43,068 nt of DNA from Metalysinibacillus jejuensis (lineage in GTDB: Bacteria > Bacillota > Bacilli > Bacillales_A > Planococcaceae), in assembly GCF_003057615.1 (NCBI RefSeq), contig NZ_QAFW01000020.1:1-43068 (forward strand), written 5' to 3'. The notes under the pieces were generated by a model that saw only the letters and a list, made by a program, of their open reading frames with translations, was not told the origin of the DNA and searched no databases. This document shows positions 1-7,793 of the stretch, piece by piece; the first letter of the stretch is position 1; the number at the start of each line of letters is the position of its first letter. The position numbers and the translations under genes are program-made.

Positions 1-166
1 GATTCCATTCCACTAAAGAAATGTTGTATTTACTTCCAATCTTAATGAACATTTCTTTTGCAAAATCAGATAATTCATTGTCAAAAACTTGTATCCGATA
101 TTTCACAACCAGTACAAGATGATAATGTATTAAGAATACTGAATGATTATTACTATCTAATTTCAT
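1..166 (-). CDS. tnpA: IS200/IS605-family transposase TnpA, N-terminal part
   Basis: The 55 visible codons start at an ATG on the minus strand and run off the left edge with no stop. The translation starts MKLDSNNHSVF and contains HYHLVLVVKYR followed by VFDNELSDFAKEMF. This is the usual N-terminus of Y1 HUH single-strand transposases of the IS200/IS605 family. The metal-binding HxH and the catalytic tyrosine would come later and cannot be checked. A weak AAAGGA ribosome site precedes the start. TnpA would excise and insert the element as single-stranded DNA, using the hairpins at its ends. It lies only 48 bp inside the left end, so no other gene fits between them. Confidence 0.88.
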   Translation of the reverse strand, partial: MKLDSNNHSVFLIHYHLVLVVKYRIQVFDNELSDFAKEMFIKIGSKYNISLVEWN

Positions 167-214
167 TGTGATATCAATCCTTTGTTACATATAAGACTGA
201 TTATATTATAAGCT

Positions 215-310
215 TTGGCTAAAGCCAACCGAAATTCATCTCCCACCTACTCATTGGTGCTATTCGCACCTTCTCATTCCTTGAGGATGGGAGACTTCTT
301 TCGGAAAGAC
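215..310 (-). repeat. IS left end, 96-bp structured repeat (copy 1)
   Basis: The 96 bases match 42628-42723 in opposite orientation with only three substitutions and no gaps. Visible hairpins, read 5'-3' on the minus strand, are CTTTCCGAAAG at the tip, a long-range pair CTCCCA/TGGGAG, GGTGC-gaata-GCACC, and TTGGC-ttta-GCCAA at the inner edge. Subterminal hairpins of this kind are the recognition sites of TnpA. Matching stops sharply at both edges in the two copies, which defines the repeat. Confidence 0.85.
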
Positions 311-471
311 GTTAAAAACTGCTTAATGCTAGTAGCAGAAATCCCTGCCTCTGTCATAAGATGTGCCACATAATCTTGGCTTTCTGGATCGACAAGATTA
401 CTATAAGTCGGGGCTGTAGGTGCGCACCCTACTACGAATACAGCGAGCAGCGCTATAAGTATTTTCTTCAT
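274..471 (-). pseudogene. Small lipoprotein gene interrupted by the IS element
   Basis: The reading frame starts MKKILIALLAVFVVGCAPTA, a short basic N-region, hydrophobic core and lipobox VVGC with Cys16, so the product would be a membrane-anchored lipoprotein. Native codons run to about residue 53 (ending SIKQFL). The frame then enters the IS left end at position 310 and the last dozen residues (TSFRKKSPILKE) are transposon sequence. The same FRKKSPILKE string is encoded in the other IS end near 42630-42660, which proves the tail is not native. The original 3' part should lie beyond the left edge. Family unknown. No ribosome site stronger than a weak AAATGGAG is seen in front. Confidence 0.7.
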
Positions 472-520
472 GTTATCAACTCCATTTCATGTAACAGACG
501 GTTAACTACTGAAAAAAGTT

Positions 521-556
521 GAAAAGGGATTATCCGAAACACTCCGGATAATCCCT
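521..556 (-). terminator. Intrinsic terminator of the SCO gene
   Basis: An 11-bp perfect stem, GGGATTATCCG/CGGATAATCCC with an 8-base loop, is followed on the minus strand by TTTTC, ten bases after the stop of the SCO-family gene. Confidence 0.85.
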
Positions 557-565
557 CACGTATGA

Positions 566-1183
566 TTAATTTTTATTTTTGATACGTTCATCGATGAGCA
601 TACCCATATCTTCTACAATTAAGTCAATCGGTACACCGTCTACCTCTTCAGAATAGCCGCTGTAATTTTTGACCATCTTTCCTGTTTCATCTACTAAAAA
701 AAATGTTACAGAATGTGTTACTTGATCAGAGTTAGGGTCATCGCGTACTAATTGTTTCGTTGATTTAAACGCATATTGCTCGATATACTTTTGATCGTAA
801 CCTGTTAATAAATGCCACTTACTATCATCAGGTACTTCATATCTTGCTAAGTAATTCGTTAAAGCCTCTTCTGTATCATTAGCAGGATCGACTGAGAATG
901 CTACAATATTATAGTCTTCTATTCCTTTTTGAATTAAGCGCTCTTGTACTTCCTTCATATTTTCAGTCATAGGAAAGCATACCGTATTACAATTTGTAAA
1001 AATATACATACCGAGCCACGGCTTGCCCTTTAAATCATCGAGTGATACTTTTTCGCCGCGATGACTCATATGATTAAAATCAGCTAATTCTACATTCATA
1101 TCTTCTTTAAACTTATAATTACTACAAGCACTCAGAACGAGCGTAAGCATTAGCGCGATTACGAGCCCTACCTTTTTCTTCAT
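566..1183 (-). CDS. SCO1/SenC-family lipoprotein (copper/thiol chaperone for cytochrome oxidase)
   Basis: 205 aa. Signal peptide with lipobox LSAC (Cys20) predicts a lipid-anchored protein on the outer face of the membrane. A thioredoxin-like fold follows with the SCO signature: CNTVC at residues 65-69 and the distal His157 in VTHSV, the three Cu ligands of the family. Residues 92-102 (IVAFSVDPAND) are the typical strand after the active site. The closest known relative by architecture is B. subtilis YpmQ/BsSCO, needed for CuA assembly in cytochrome c oxidase. AGGAGG precedes the ATG by a normal distance. It is a single-gene unit with its own terminator. Confidence in the family is high; the copper role rests on the three conserved ligands. 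Confidence 0.9.
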   Translation of the reverse strand: MKKKVGLVIALMLTLVLSACSNYKFKEDMNVELADFNHMSHRGEKVSLDDLKGKPWLGMYIFTNCNTVCFPMTENMKEVQERLIQKGIEDYNIVAFSVDPANDTEEALTNYLARYEVPDDSKWHLLTGYDQKYIEQYAFKSTKQLVRDDPNSDQVTHSVTFFLVDETGKMVKNYSGYSEEVDGVPIDLIVEDMGMLIDERIKNKN

Positions 1184-1291
1184 TCATCTTGCCTCCTACA
1201 TCGTATACCTATCTTCTATCTTAGCGAACAATGTAAGCGCAAGCAAGCACGTTTGCGTGACACTTTTCCTACGTTTGTGTGAAGCGCAACT

Positions 1292-1420
1292 TCACACTTT
1301 CAAAGCGTTCACTAATGCTTGATGAATGGCTTCTAACTTCGTTTCTACACGGTGTAGTAAATAAAACGACACAGCAATCGGAAAACCAATATCAGAAAGC
1401 ATATTCACCCACTCTTCCAT
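1292..1420 (-). CDS. yvrJ: YvrJ-family small protein
   Basis: This 42-aa gene lies on the minus strand. The ATG at 1420 is preceded by GGGAGGG at ideal spacing, and the product begins MEEWVNMLSDIGFPIAVSFY and continues with LLHRVETKLEAIHQAL. The pattern of a short N-terminus, an IGFPI(A/V)VS hydrophobic segment (about residues 8-23) and an amphipathic RVETKLE helix is that of the YvrJ family, tiny single-pass membrane proteins of unknown function in Bacillales. A 21-base perfect hairpin (1277-1297) overlaps its stop codon but lacks a U-tract. An overlapping plus-strand frame has no ribosome site and looks like a shadow. Confidence 0.8.
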   Translation of the reverse strand: MEEWVNMLSDIGFPIAVSFYLLHRVETKLEAIHQALVNALKV

Positions 1421-1510
1421 ACGATTCCCTCCCTTCTACTTATCAATACGAAGGGAGCAGAGAAAAAGAGACATAACGTTTATACTTTTCAATATCCCTA
1501 ACAAATTAGG

Positions 1511-1957
1511 CTAGCTACTCCTTGGTCTAGTCATCGTTACAACGCTAATCTCACCATGCCCATGATTAACGACGTGGGTTGTTGTACTAACAAAGCCAAG
1601 TGACGTGTAAAGCGCTATATTACGGGTTTCCTTTTGACGAACATTGCACTGTAATGGTTTACCTTTCGCGATTAACGCTTGAATAAGTGCTTTCGCTATA
1701 CCTTGTCTACGGTAATCGGGTAATACAGATAACCGAAAAAAAGTAATGGTCTTTCCTTCTGTAAAACGCACGATACCTACAGCCTGATCACCTAGTAAGG
1801 CTGCAAGCGCGCATTCTCCTTGCGCTTGTGCAACTTGAATAGATGTGACGCTTTCCTTTAAGGCACTCGAGGGTACTTCATCTAAAGCATACTCTGCAAA
1901 CGCTTGTTGCATTACTTCATAAATAAGCGTCGCGTTTTTTGTCTCTATAATTTGCAT
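1511..1957 (-). CDS. GNAT-family N-acetyltransferase
   Basis: 148 aa. The GNAT core is visible: a central strand ITFFRLSVLPDYR followed by the acetyl-CoA pyrophosphate loop RRQGIAKAL (about residues 83-91, consensus Q/RxxGxG/A), and a late helix RNIALYTSLGF, typical of GNAT motif B. The substrate cannot be told. Its ribosome site (AAGGGGGAG) overlaps the topB stop region and the start lies 11 bp after that stop, so it is probably translated from the same mRNA as topB. Nothing links the two functions; the pairing may be incidental. Confidence 0.85.
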   Translation of the reverse strand: MQIIETKNATLIYEVMQQAFAEYALDEVPSSALKESVTSIQVAQAQGECALAALLGDQAVGIVRFTEGKTITFFRLSVLPDYRRQGIAKALIQALIAKGKPLQCNVRQKETRNIALYTSLGFVSTTTHVVNHGHGEISVVTMTRPRSS

Positions 1958-1968
1958 ACAACTCCCCC

Positions 1969-4074
1969 TTAAAATTCAAATGTTATTTTACCATCCTGTA
2001 AGACGAGTACGGCATCAAACTTCTTTTTGTTTTTAGCTGTAAAGCCTTTAAGTTTTGCGGTCTTGCCTTTTTCACACAGTGCTTTAACCATCGTTTCTGT
2101 TAGTTTTTTGCTCGCAATATACAGCGGGAACGTTTGGTCACAGCCTTCCTTATAGCGCGTACAACCATAAAATTTTTGCTTAAACTGAATTTGCCCTTGC
2201 TGACATTTAGGGCAACGCGCAATTGGTTCATAGGCACTTTTCTTTTTAGGAAACTGCGTCGCATCAAACTCAAGCTTTGCAATATGGGGTGGTACATCTA
2301 TTAGCATTTGCTCAATAAACTTGCCAATCGTTTGTAAAAACACTTGCGGCGAACCTTCACCCTCACCAATTTTGTGCAAGTATTTTTCCCACTTTGCTGT
2401 CATGGATGGACTAGCAAGCAATGTCCCTTCTATCGCTTGGCATAACAACTGGCCCTTCGGTGTTAATGTGACGATATTTTTTTGCACACGCACATATTCA
2501 TGCCGTTTAATCGTTTCGATAATGCCAGCACGCGTCGCCTCTGTACCGATACCTTCTACTTGTTTAAGTAACTCCGCCTCTTCTTCGTCCTCGATTTGCT
2601 TCCCTGCTGTTTTCATCATCGTAATTAAATCGCCTTCTGTATAAGGCTTGGGCGGGGTCGTTTGTCCCTCTGTAATCGCAGGTACTGCCGCTACCTGTTC
2701 ACCTTCTGTGACTTGTGGCAGTAACACGTCCTTGGTCTTAGTCGGGTACACCTCATGCCAGCCTACTACTTTTTCCGTTTTACCAACCGTTTTAAATGGC
2801 ACATTTTTAATAGCTGTCATTAACGTCGTTTCTTCGTATTCGTAATAAGGTAAAAACATCGCTACTACAGAGCGTATGATTTCCTCATAAATATTGCGCT
2901 CATCCTTATTCATACCTGCAAGTTTAGGCATTTTTTTAGTCGGAATGATAGCGTAATGCTCTCCCGCATTAGCTTGCACAAATCGCTTATGACTACGGCG
3001 ATTTTCAGGTGAGGCCGTAATCCCGAGTACTGCGCTATAATCCGCAAAATGAGCTACGAGATAATCATACTCACTAGGTGTAATCACTTGAGAGTCTGTA
3101 CGTGGGTACGAAATATACTTTTTATCATAAAGGCTCTGTGCTAACTGAAGCGTTTTGGACGGGCTATAGTTAAAGCGACGATTAGCTGCTGTTTGCAACG
3201 TAGACAAGGCATGTAACTTAGGTGGTGCCACTTTTTTTATAACGTTGGTCACTTTTGTTACTATGCCTTCATCAGGATTTGTTAAACCGTGCTGCTTAAT
3301 GAGTGCTAGTACTTCCTCACGCTTTGTCGTCTTAATTTTTGCTTTACCTTTATATTCCCCGTGCTTAGCTGTAAACAAAGCTTCTAATTCGTAAAATGTT
3401 TCAACAACAAAATTTCGAATTGCTTGCTCACGTGCATAAATTAAATACACCGTTGGCGATTGCACCCGACCAATCGGTAAATAACTACCAAAGCCGCGCT
3501 CCTGTAATAGTAATGTATACAGGCGGCTCCCATTCATTCCTACAAGCCAATCACTAATTTGGCGCGTCTTCGCCTCGTGGTACATGCGCTTATCACGCAT
3601 ATCATCTTGTAAGTGATGAAACGCTTTGCGCACCTCATCTACTTCTAATGACGACAGCCATAACCGCTTCACAGGCTTATGTTTTGCCTGTGTGAGTTGA
3701 ATAATAGAGTGAAAGATGTTAGAACCCTCACGCTCAGCATCACAAGCATTAATGAGCACATCTACATCCGCGCGCTCTACTAAACGCTTAATTGTTTGAA
3801 ACTGTTCACGCGTTTTATAACTCACCTTATGCTCAAAGCGTTCAGGTAAAATCGGCAAATTTTTTAACGACCAGCGATCCCACTTTTTATCGTAAGCCTT
3901 TGGCTCAACGAGTTCTACTAAATGGCCAACTGCCCACGTAATAAATGCGCCTTGCGGAAACATTTTACTCTTTGCTAATTCAATATAATTTTTTTCCTTT
4001 TTCTTGACGGTAAACGCATCCGCATAAGCTCTCGCCTGCGACGGCTTCTCCGCTACAATTACTACATATCCCAT
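1969..4074 (-). CDS. topB: DNA topoisomerase III (type IA)
   Basis: 701 aa from the chosen ATG at 4074, which follows GGGAGG at good spacing and gives the canonical start MGYVVIVAEKPSQA; a longer frame to 4122 has no such support. Domains: N-terminal TOPRIM with the acidic NACDAEREGSNIFH near residues 110-122; the catalytic tyrosine in YISYPRTDSQ (Tyr323); the VEGIGTEATRAGIIE motif of topoisomerase III; and a C-terminal zinc-ribbon-like CPKC...GCTRYKEGC module before the end. It relaxes and decatenates DNA through a 5'-phosphotyrosine intermediate. Length and order match B. subtilis TopB. A GNAT gene follows 11 bp downstream. Confidence 0.95.
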   Translation of the reverse strand: MGYVVIVAEKPSQARAYADAFTVKKKEKNYIELAKSKMFPQGAFITWAVGHLVELVEPKAYDKKWDRWSLKNLPILPERFEHKVSYKTREQFQTIKRLVERADVDVLINACDAEREGSNIFHSIIQLTQAKHKPVKRLWLSSLEVDEVRKAFHHLQDDMRDKRMYHEAKTRQISDWLVGMNGSRLYTLLLQERGFGSYLPIGRVQSPTVYLIYAREQAIRNFVVETFYELEALFTAKHGEYKGKAKIKTTKREEVLALIKQHGLTNPDEGIVTKVTNVIKKVAPPKLHALSTLQTAANRRFNYSPSKTLQLAQSLYDKKYISYPRTDSQVITPSEYDYLVAHFADYSAVLGITASPENRRSHKRFVQANAGEHYAIIPTKKMPKLAGMNKDERNIYEEIIRSVVAMFLPYYEYEETTLMTAIKNVPFKTVGKTEKVVGWHEVYPTKTKDVLLPQVTEGEQVAAVPAITEGQTTPPKPYTEGDLITMMKTAGKQIEDEEEAELLKQVEGIGTEATRAGIIETIKRHEYVRVQKNIVTLTPKGQLLCQAIEGTLLASPSMTAKWEKYLHKIGEGEGSPQVFLQTIGKFIEQMLIDVPPHIAKLEFDATQFPKKKSAYEPIARCPKCQQGQIQFKQKFYGCTRYKEGCDQTFPLYIASKKLTETMVKALCEKGKTAKLKGFTAKNKKKFDAVLVLQDGKITFEF

Positions 4075-4486
4075 TACGTCAGCCTCCCTTATTATAGACT
4101 TTATACGATACTCACTTAACAAACGAATGAAGTAAGCATTAACTAATAGATTTGCTAGGTTGTGTTAATCCGCTTCTATTTTGCCAGAGCTAAACAAAAA
4201 GAGGTAGCGAAATCGCCATACTTTATCATAGTATATTTACGTGTGAGAAATAAGTTTAAGCGGTATTCTTTTCACAAAATTTCTTAACAGAAATGGTTAA
4301 GGCAATAAAAAATGTTAAAGGTTACACGCCAAACTGCTTATAACGAACAACTTGCTTAAGCAGGCTTTTAGGAAGCATTCTTACTTTTAGTAACTGTAAA
4401 GCGCATGTTATCACGTATCGTCTGCGCTATTTTCGTAAAGTGCTCAACTACTCTGCATAGTTATTTTGTGATTTTTTCATCATGTA
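4075..4486. other. Intergenic region upstream of topB, no gene seen
   Basis: About 410 bases lie between the topB start and the terminator of mmdA. It is AT-rich with many stops in every frame and no ribosome site in front of a plausible frame. A TATAAT on the minus strand lies immediately before the topB ribosome site, too close to serve obviously as its -10. Short inverted repeats around 4207-4235 have no U-tract. I see no riboswitch or RNA gene. Confidence 0.5.
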
Positions 4487-4522
4487 TAATAAAAAAGCGC
4501 ACTGACTAATGTCAGCACGCTC
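4487..4522 (-). terminator. Terminator of mce-mmdA
   Basis: Stem AGCG-x-CTGAC with loop, followed on the minus strand by TTTTTTATT, 12 bases beyond the mmdA stop. Confidence 0.8.
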
Positions 4523-4533
4523 TGTTCTTTTAC

Positions 4534-6081
4534 TTATAGTGGAATGTTACCGTGTTTCTTTTCTGGACGGTCTTCATGTTTATTGCGTAACATTTCTAGT
4601 GATTGAATTAATTTAATACGTGTTTCGCGTGGGTCGATAACGTCATCAACCATACCGCGTGAAGCTGCTACGTATGGGTTAGCGAACTTCTCTTTATATT
4701 CTTCGATACGAGCTGCACGTGTTGCTTCTGGGTCGTCAGAGTTAGCAATCTCGCGTGCGAAAATAATGTTAGCTGCACCTGCTGCACCCATTACTGCGAT
4801 TTCCGCATTTGGCCAAGAGAATACAAGGTCAGCGCCAATCGCTTTTGAGTTAAGCGCTACATAAGCACCACCGTAAGCTTTACGTAAAATTACAGTGATT
4901 TTTGGTACAGTTGCTTCTGAGTAAGCGTAAAGGATTTTAGCACCGTGACGGATAATACCACCATGCTCTTGTTTAACACCTGGGAAGAAGCCAGATACGT
5001 CTTCAAATGTAATAATCGGAATATTGTAAGCATCACATGTACGAATGAAACGTGCTGCTTTGTCAGACGAGTCAATATCAAGACCACCTGCAAGTACTTT
5101 TGGTTGGTTACATACTAAACCAACTGACTCACCTGCGATACGAGCAAAACCTACAACAACGTTTTTCGCAAATTCAGCGTGTACTTCCATAAATGACTCA
5201 GGGTCAACAACATGCTCAAGTACTTTACGCACATCATACGGACGTGTTGGATCAATCGGCAGTGAATCAATGATTTCTGCACGGTAATCGTCGCCTTTAG
5301 GCGCTTTTTGCATCGGTGTTTTCTCTTTATTGTTTTGCGGTAAATAGCTAAGTAATTGGTGAATTTGTTGAATCGCCGCTTCCTCGCTAGGCGCGCGGAA
5401 ATGAGCGTTACCACTTACTGCATTATTAACTTTCGAACCACCAAGGTCTTCAGCTGAGATTTTTTCACCTGTTACCGTTTCGATTACTTTCGGTCCTGTA
5501 ATAAACATTTGTGATGTTTTATCAACCATTAAAATAAAGTCTGTAATTGCTGGTGAGTAAACCGCACCACCCGCACATGGTCCCATAATTACTGAGATTT
5601 GTGGAATTACACCTGAATAAATCGAGTTACGGTAGAAAATATGACCATAACCATCCAGTGATAATACGCCTTCTTGAATACGCGCACCACCTGAGTCATT
5701 AATACCGATAAATGGCGTGCCGTTTTTCGCAGCTAAATCCATAACTGTTGCGATTTTTTTCGCATGCATTTCACCTAATGCTCCGCCAAAAACAGTAAAG
5801 TCTTGTGAGAATAAGTAAACAGGACGTCCTTTAATTTTACCGTAACCTGTTACAACACCATCACCAGGTCCCTCCATTTTTTCCATACCAAAATCAACCG
5901 TGCGGTGTGTAATGAATGGGTTGATTTCAAAAAATGTACCTTCGTCTACTAATAAATTAATACGTTCGCGCGCTGTTAACTTACCTTTATCATGTTGGCG
6001 TTGAATACGGTCATAACCGCCTCCAAGCTCGATTTCTGTTTTGCGGTCATACAATTCGTGAATTTTATCAAACATATCCAT
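4534..6081 (-). CDS. mmdA: Acyl-CoA (propionyl-CoA) carboxylase beta subunit, carboxyltransferase
   Basis: 515 aa, the usual length for PccB/MmdA/YqjD proteins. The two crotonase-like carboxyltransferase halves are evident: an N-half with GGALGEMHAKKI and GINDSGGARIQEGV, and a C-half with GGLDIDSSDKAARFIR, FEDVSGFFPGVKQEHGG and KAYGGAYVALNSK. The enzyme transfers carboxyl from biotin to propionyl-CoA to form methylmalonyl-CoA, or runs the reverse. It starts two bases after the mce stop, so the two genes are co-translated and the context (epimerase, mutase) favours propionyl-CoA. No biotin carboxylase or carrier lies in this unit, and no membrane decarboxylase subunits either, so a carboxylase role with subunits from elsewhere is the best reading. 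B. subtilis yqjD is the positional counterpart. Confidence 0.92.
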   Translation of the reverse strand: MDMFDKIHELYDRKTEIELGGGYDRIQRQHDKGKLTARERINLLVDEGTFFEINPFITHRTVDFGMEKMEGPGDGVVTGYGKIKGRPVYLFSQDFTVFGGALGEMHAKKIATVMDLAAKNGTPFIGINDSGGARIQEGVLSLDGYGHIFYRNSIYSGVIPQISVIMGPCAGGAVYSPAITDFILMVDKTSQMFITGPKVIETVTGEKISAEDLGGSKVNNAVSGNAHFRAPSEEAAIQQIHQLLSYLPQNNKEKTPMQKAPKGDDYRAEIIDSLPIDPTRPYDVRKVLEHVVDPESFMEVHAEFAKNVVVGFARIAGESVGLVCNQPKVLAGGLDIDSSDKAARFIRTCDAYNIPIITFEDVSGFFPGVKQEHGGIIRHGAKILYAYSEATVPKITVILRKAYGGAYVALNSKAIGADLVFSWPNAEIAVMGAAGAANIIFAREIANSDDPEATRAARIEEYKEKFANPYVAASRGMVDDVIDPRETRIKLIQSLEMLRNKHEDRPEKKHGNIPL

Positions 6082-6083
6082 GA

Positions 6084-6497
6084 TTACTTATCCCCTTTTC
6101 CACTTTTGTCACATAATTCATAAAGTACACCGTAAGAGCTCTTAGGATGTAAAAATGCTACTTCTGCGCCACCTGCGCCTGGGCCAGGTTGTTCTGACAA
6201 TAAGCGTACGCCTTTGTCACGCAGCTCTTGCATACGTTCACGAATACCTGTAACACCAAATGCGATGTGATGGATCCCCTCACCACGTTTTTCGATAAAG
6301 CCGTGAATGGCACTTGTTTCAGCCATTGGCTCTAACAATTCAATCTTCACATTTCCCGCGTCAATAAAAGCAACACGTACTTTTTGTGATTCTACTTCCT
6401 CTACTTTTAAAAGTTTTAATCCTAATGTATCAGTATAGTACGAAATACGTTCATCTAAGTTTCGTACTGCAATCCCGATGTGGTCAACTTTCTCCAT
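6084..6497 (-). CDS. mce: Methylmalonyl-CoA epimerase
   Basis: 137 aa, a VOC-fold protein with two beta-alpha-beta-beta-beta modules. Metal ligands are visible at the expected places: His6 in KVDHIGIAV, a His in HHIAFGV (about residue 77) and Glu in GVLYELCDK near the C-terminus; an extra conserved segment GAEVAFLHPKS precedes it. It interconverts (S)- and (R)-methylmalonyl-CoA, joining the carboxylase to the mutase. AAGGAG precedes the ATG. It is the first gene of a two-gene unit with mmdA and is divergent from prli42. B. subtilis yqjC is the counterpart. Confidence 0.92.
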   Translation of the reverse strand: MEKVDHIGIAVRNLDERISYYTDTLGLKLLKVEEVESQKVRVAFIDAGNVKIELLEPMAETSAIHGFIEKRGEGIHHIAFGVTGIRERMQELRDKGVRLLSEQPGPGAGGAEVAFLHPKSSYGVLYELCDKSGKGDK

Positions 6498-6563
6498 CCG
6501 TCACATCTCCTTCTGTTATGGTACATCTCTATACTACCCATTTTTTTCGAAAAATTCTACCAC

Positions 6564-6592
6564 TTGAGAAATTTTCACCTTTTGTTTAAACT
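6564..6592 (+). promoter_or_regulatory. Candidate sigma-A promoter of prli42
   Basis: TTGAGA (6564-6569) and TAAACT (6587-6592) are separated by 17 bases and lie 30 bases before the start of the small plus-strand gene. Inferred by eye from consensus only. Confidence 0.4.
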
Positions 6593-6621
6593 GTAATTAT
6601 GAAAAGAAGGAGCGAGCGAGC

Positions 6622-6717
6622 ATGAGCAATAAAAAATTCCAAAAAATCGTTGTCTATTCTATGGTCATTATTATGCTAGTATCTACTATTGGTATGGGCC
6701 TTGCAATGATGTTATAA
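6622..6717 (+). CDS. prli42: Prli42-like miniprotein (stressosome-associated)
   Basis: 31 aa, shorter than most gene finders report. The ATG follows AAGGAG at ideal spacing. The product starts MSNKKFQKIVVYSMVII and is a short basic N-terminus (KKxQKIVVY) followed by one transmembrane helix to the C-terminus. This is the pattern of Prli42, first described in Listeria as a membrane peptide that tethers RsbR and the stressosome; homologues are widespread in Bacillales near yqjA-yqjD. It is divergent from mce and ends just before a strong terminator. The stressosome partner is known for Listeria only; here it is inferred. Confidence 0.85.
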   Translation: MSNKKFQKIVVYSMVIIMLVSTIGMGLAMML

Positions 6718-6721
6718 GACG

Positions 6722-6752
6722 TAGCGTCTACCTCGGTAGGCGCTATTTTTTT
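6722..6752 (+). terminator. Terminator of prli42
   Basis: A stem of ten or eleven pairs (TAGCGTCTACC/GGTAGGCGCTA, one G-T pair) is followed by seven T. The stop codon of the converging yqjA gene (6743-6745) lies inside the right arm. Confidence 0.9.
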
Positions 6753-7708
6753 ATGTCTAATCCTTTAAAACTCTGCTTAATCACTAAATATTTATCCATC
6801 TCTTCGATAAATTGATAGAGCGAGGCTTGCGCTAGAAATTGTTCGTGATTGTTGGGCATTGGCATTAATGAAAAATCTTTGCGTACCGCTTCTAAATGCT
6901 CACGAAACAAACTAGCCGTATTACCTGAGTGCACATTTTTTGCTAGCTCATCTAAAAAGTTAGCAACCAATGTCGCTTCTTGTACTACAACAGGGAGCGT
7001 TGTCACTTTAGGTAATATTCGGTCAATAATTTCAAGTTGCTCTTCCCTCATATCAAAATAGTGATAATAACTATTAGCATGACGTGTTAAGTGATTTTCA
7101 ACATCTTTAAAAGCTAAAGACTTCGCTTCGTTTAATAATTGCTCTGCCTCTAGCAATTGGTGCCCGTCCCAAAGCGACTCACCTTGCCTTAAATAACTCG
7201 CTACTTCTGTAAAAATTTCTGTATATAATTGTTCAATACGAATACGGTATTTCTCGAGCGTACGCGTAATATCACCCATATACATATTTACGACTAAACC
7301 TGTGCCAAATCCTACTGCCATGAGCGACAATTCATTTTGCAACAAGGCTAACGTAAAATGTTTAGCATCAAAAAGATGCAATATGATAACAGCACTTGAT
7401 ACGAAACCTGCCGATACTTTTAACGAAACAATGGTCGGAATGAAAACTAAAAGCATCGCACCGAGTACGGCAGGATGATAGCCTATTCCTTCAAAAAATA
7501 AATAGCCATAAAGCATGCCAACAAAACTTGCTACCACACGTGTATACACGGCGTGTAATGATTTTTTTCGGGTTTGTTGAATGCATAATATCGTTAAAAT
7601 GCCTGCGGATACGTAATAATCTAATGCTAAATAATTTGCTAAAGCAATTGCAATGGCTGTGCCGACTGCAGTTTTCAATGTACGGTAACCGATGGAAAAG
7701 CGTTTCAA
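6743..7708 (-). CDS. yqjA: YqjA/FUSC-like membrane protein (aromatic acid exporter family)
   Basis: 321 aa, the length of B. subtilis YqjA. The start is a TTG at 7708 with GAGGAGG eight bases upstream. The N-terminal half (to about residue 150) holds closely spaced hydrophobic helices, e.g. AVGTAIAIALANYLALDYYVS and VLGAMLLVFIPTIVSL; the C-terminal half is soluble and helical, rich in Glu, Leu and His. This is the layout of the YqjA/ArAE family, part of the FUSC superfamily. The substrate is unknown. The gene is alone in its unit and shares the prli42 terminator region at its 3' end. Confidence 0.85.
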   Translation of the reverse strand: MKRFSIGYRTLKTAVGTAIAIALANYLALDYYVSAGILTILCIQQTRKKSLHAVYTRVVASFVGMLYGYLFFEGIGYHPAVLGAMLLVFIPTIVSLKVSAGFVSSAVIILHLFDAKHFTLALLQNELSLMAVGFGTGLVVNMYMGDITRTLEKYRIRIEQLYTEIFTEVASYLRQGESLWDGHQLLEAEQLLNEAKSLAFKDVENHLTRHANSYYHYFDMREEQLEIIDRILPKVTTLPVVVQEATLVANFLDELAKNVHSGNTASLFREHLEAVRKDFSLMPMPNNHEQFLAQASLYQFIEEMDKYLVIKQSFKGLDIKK

Positions 7709-7764
7709 TCGTGCGCCTCCTCGAAAAAATAAGCCAATATGTGCAATATTGCAAAAATTTTAAG

Positions 7765-7790
7765 TAAGAAAAGGGCAAATTGCCCCTTCC
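7765..7790 (-). terminator. Terminator of brxB
   Basis: GGGGCAA/TTGCCC hairpin three bases after the brxB stop with TTTTCTTACTT following on the minus strand. Confidence 0.7.
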
Positions 7791-7793
7791 TTA

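Larger units (their letters stand above)
1..310 (-). mobile_element. IS200/IS605-family element, 5' part (runs off the window)
   Basis: Read on the minus strand, the element begins at 310, directly after the sequence TTTTTAAC (318-311), and continues through a structured left end (310-215) into tnpA (starts at 166). Insertion 3' to a short T-rich pentamer or hexamer without target duplication is the established behaviour of IS200/IS605 transposases, and TTTAA(C)-type targets are known in the family. The boundary is inferred from where this copy and the copy at 42628 stop matching. The rest of the element lies outside the window. Confidence 0.8.

Noticed and set aside
1279-1476. Plus-strand 65-aa frame.
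   Set aside because: Antisense to the well-supported YvrJ-family gene, without a ribosome site or family resemblance.
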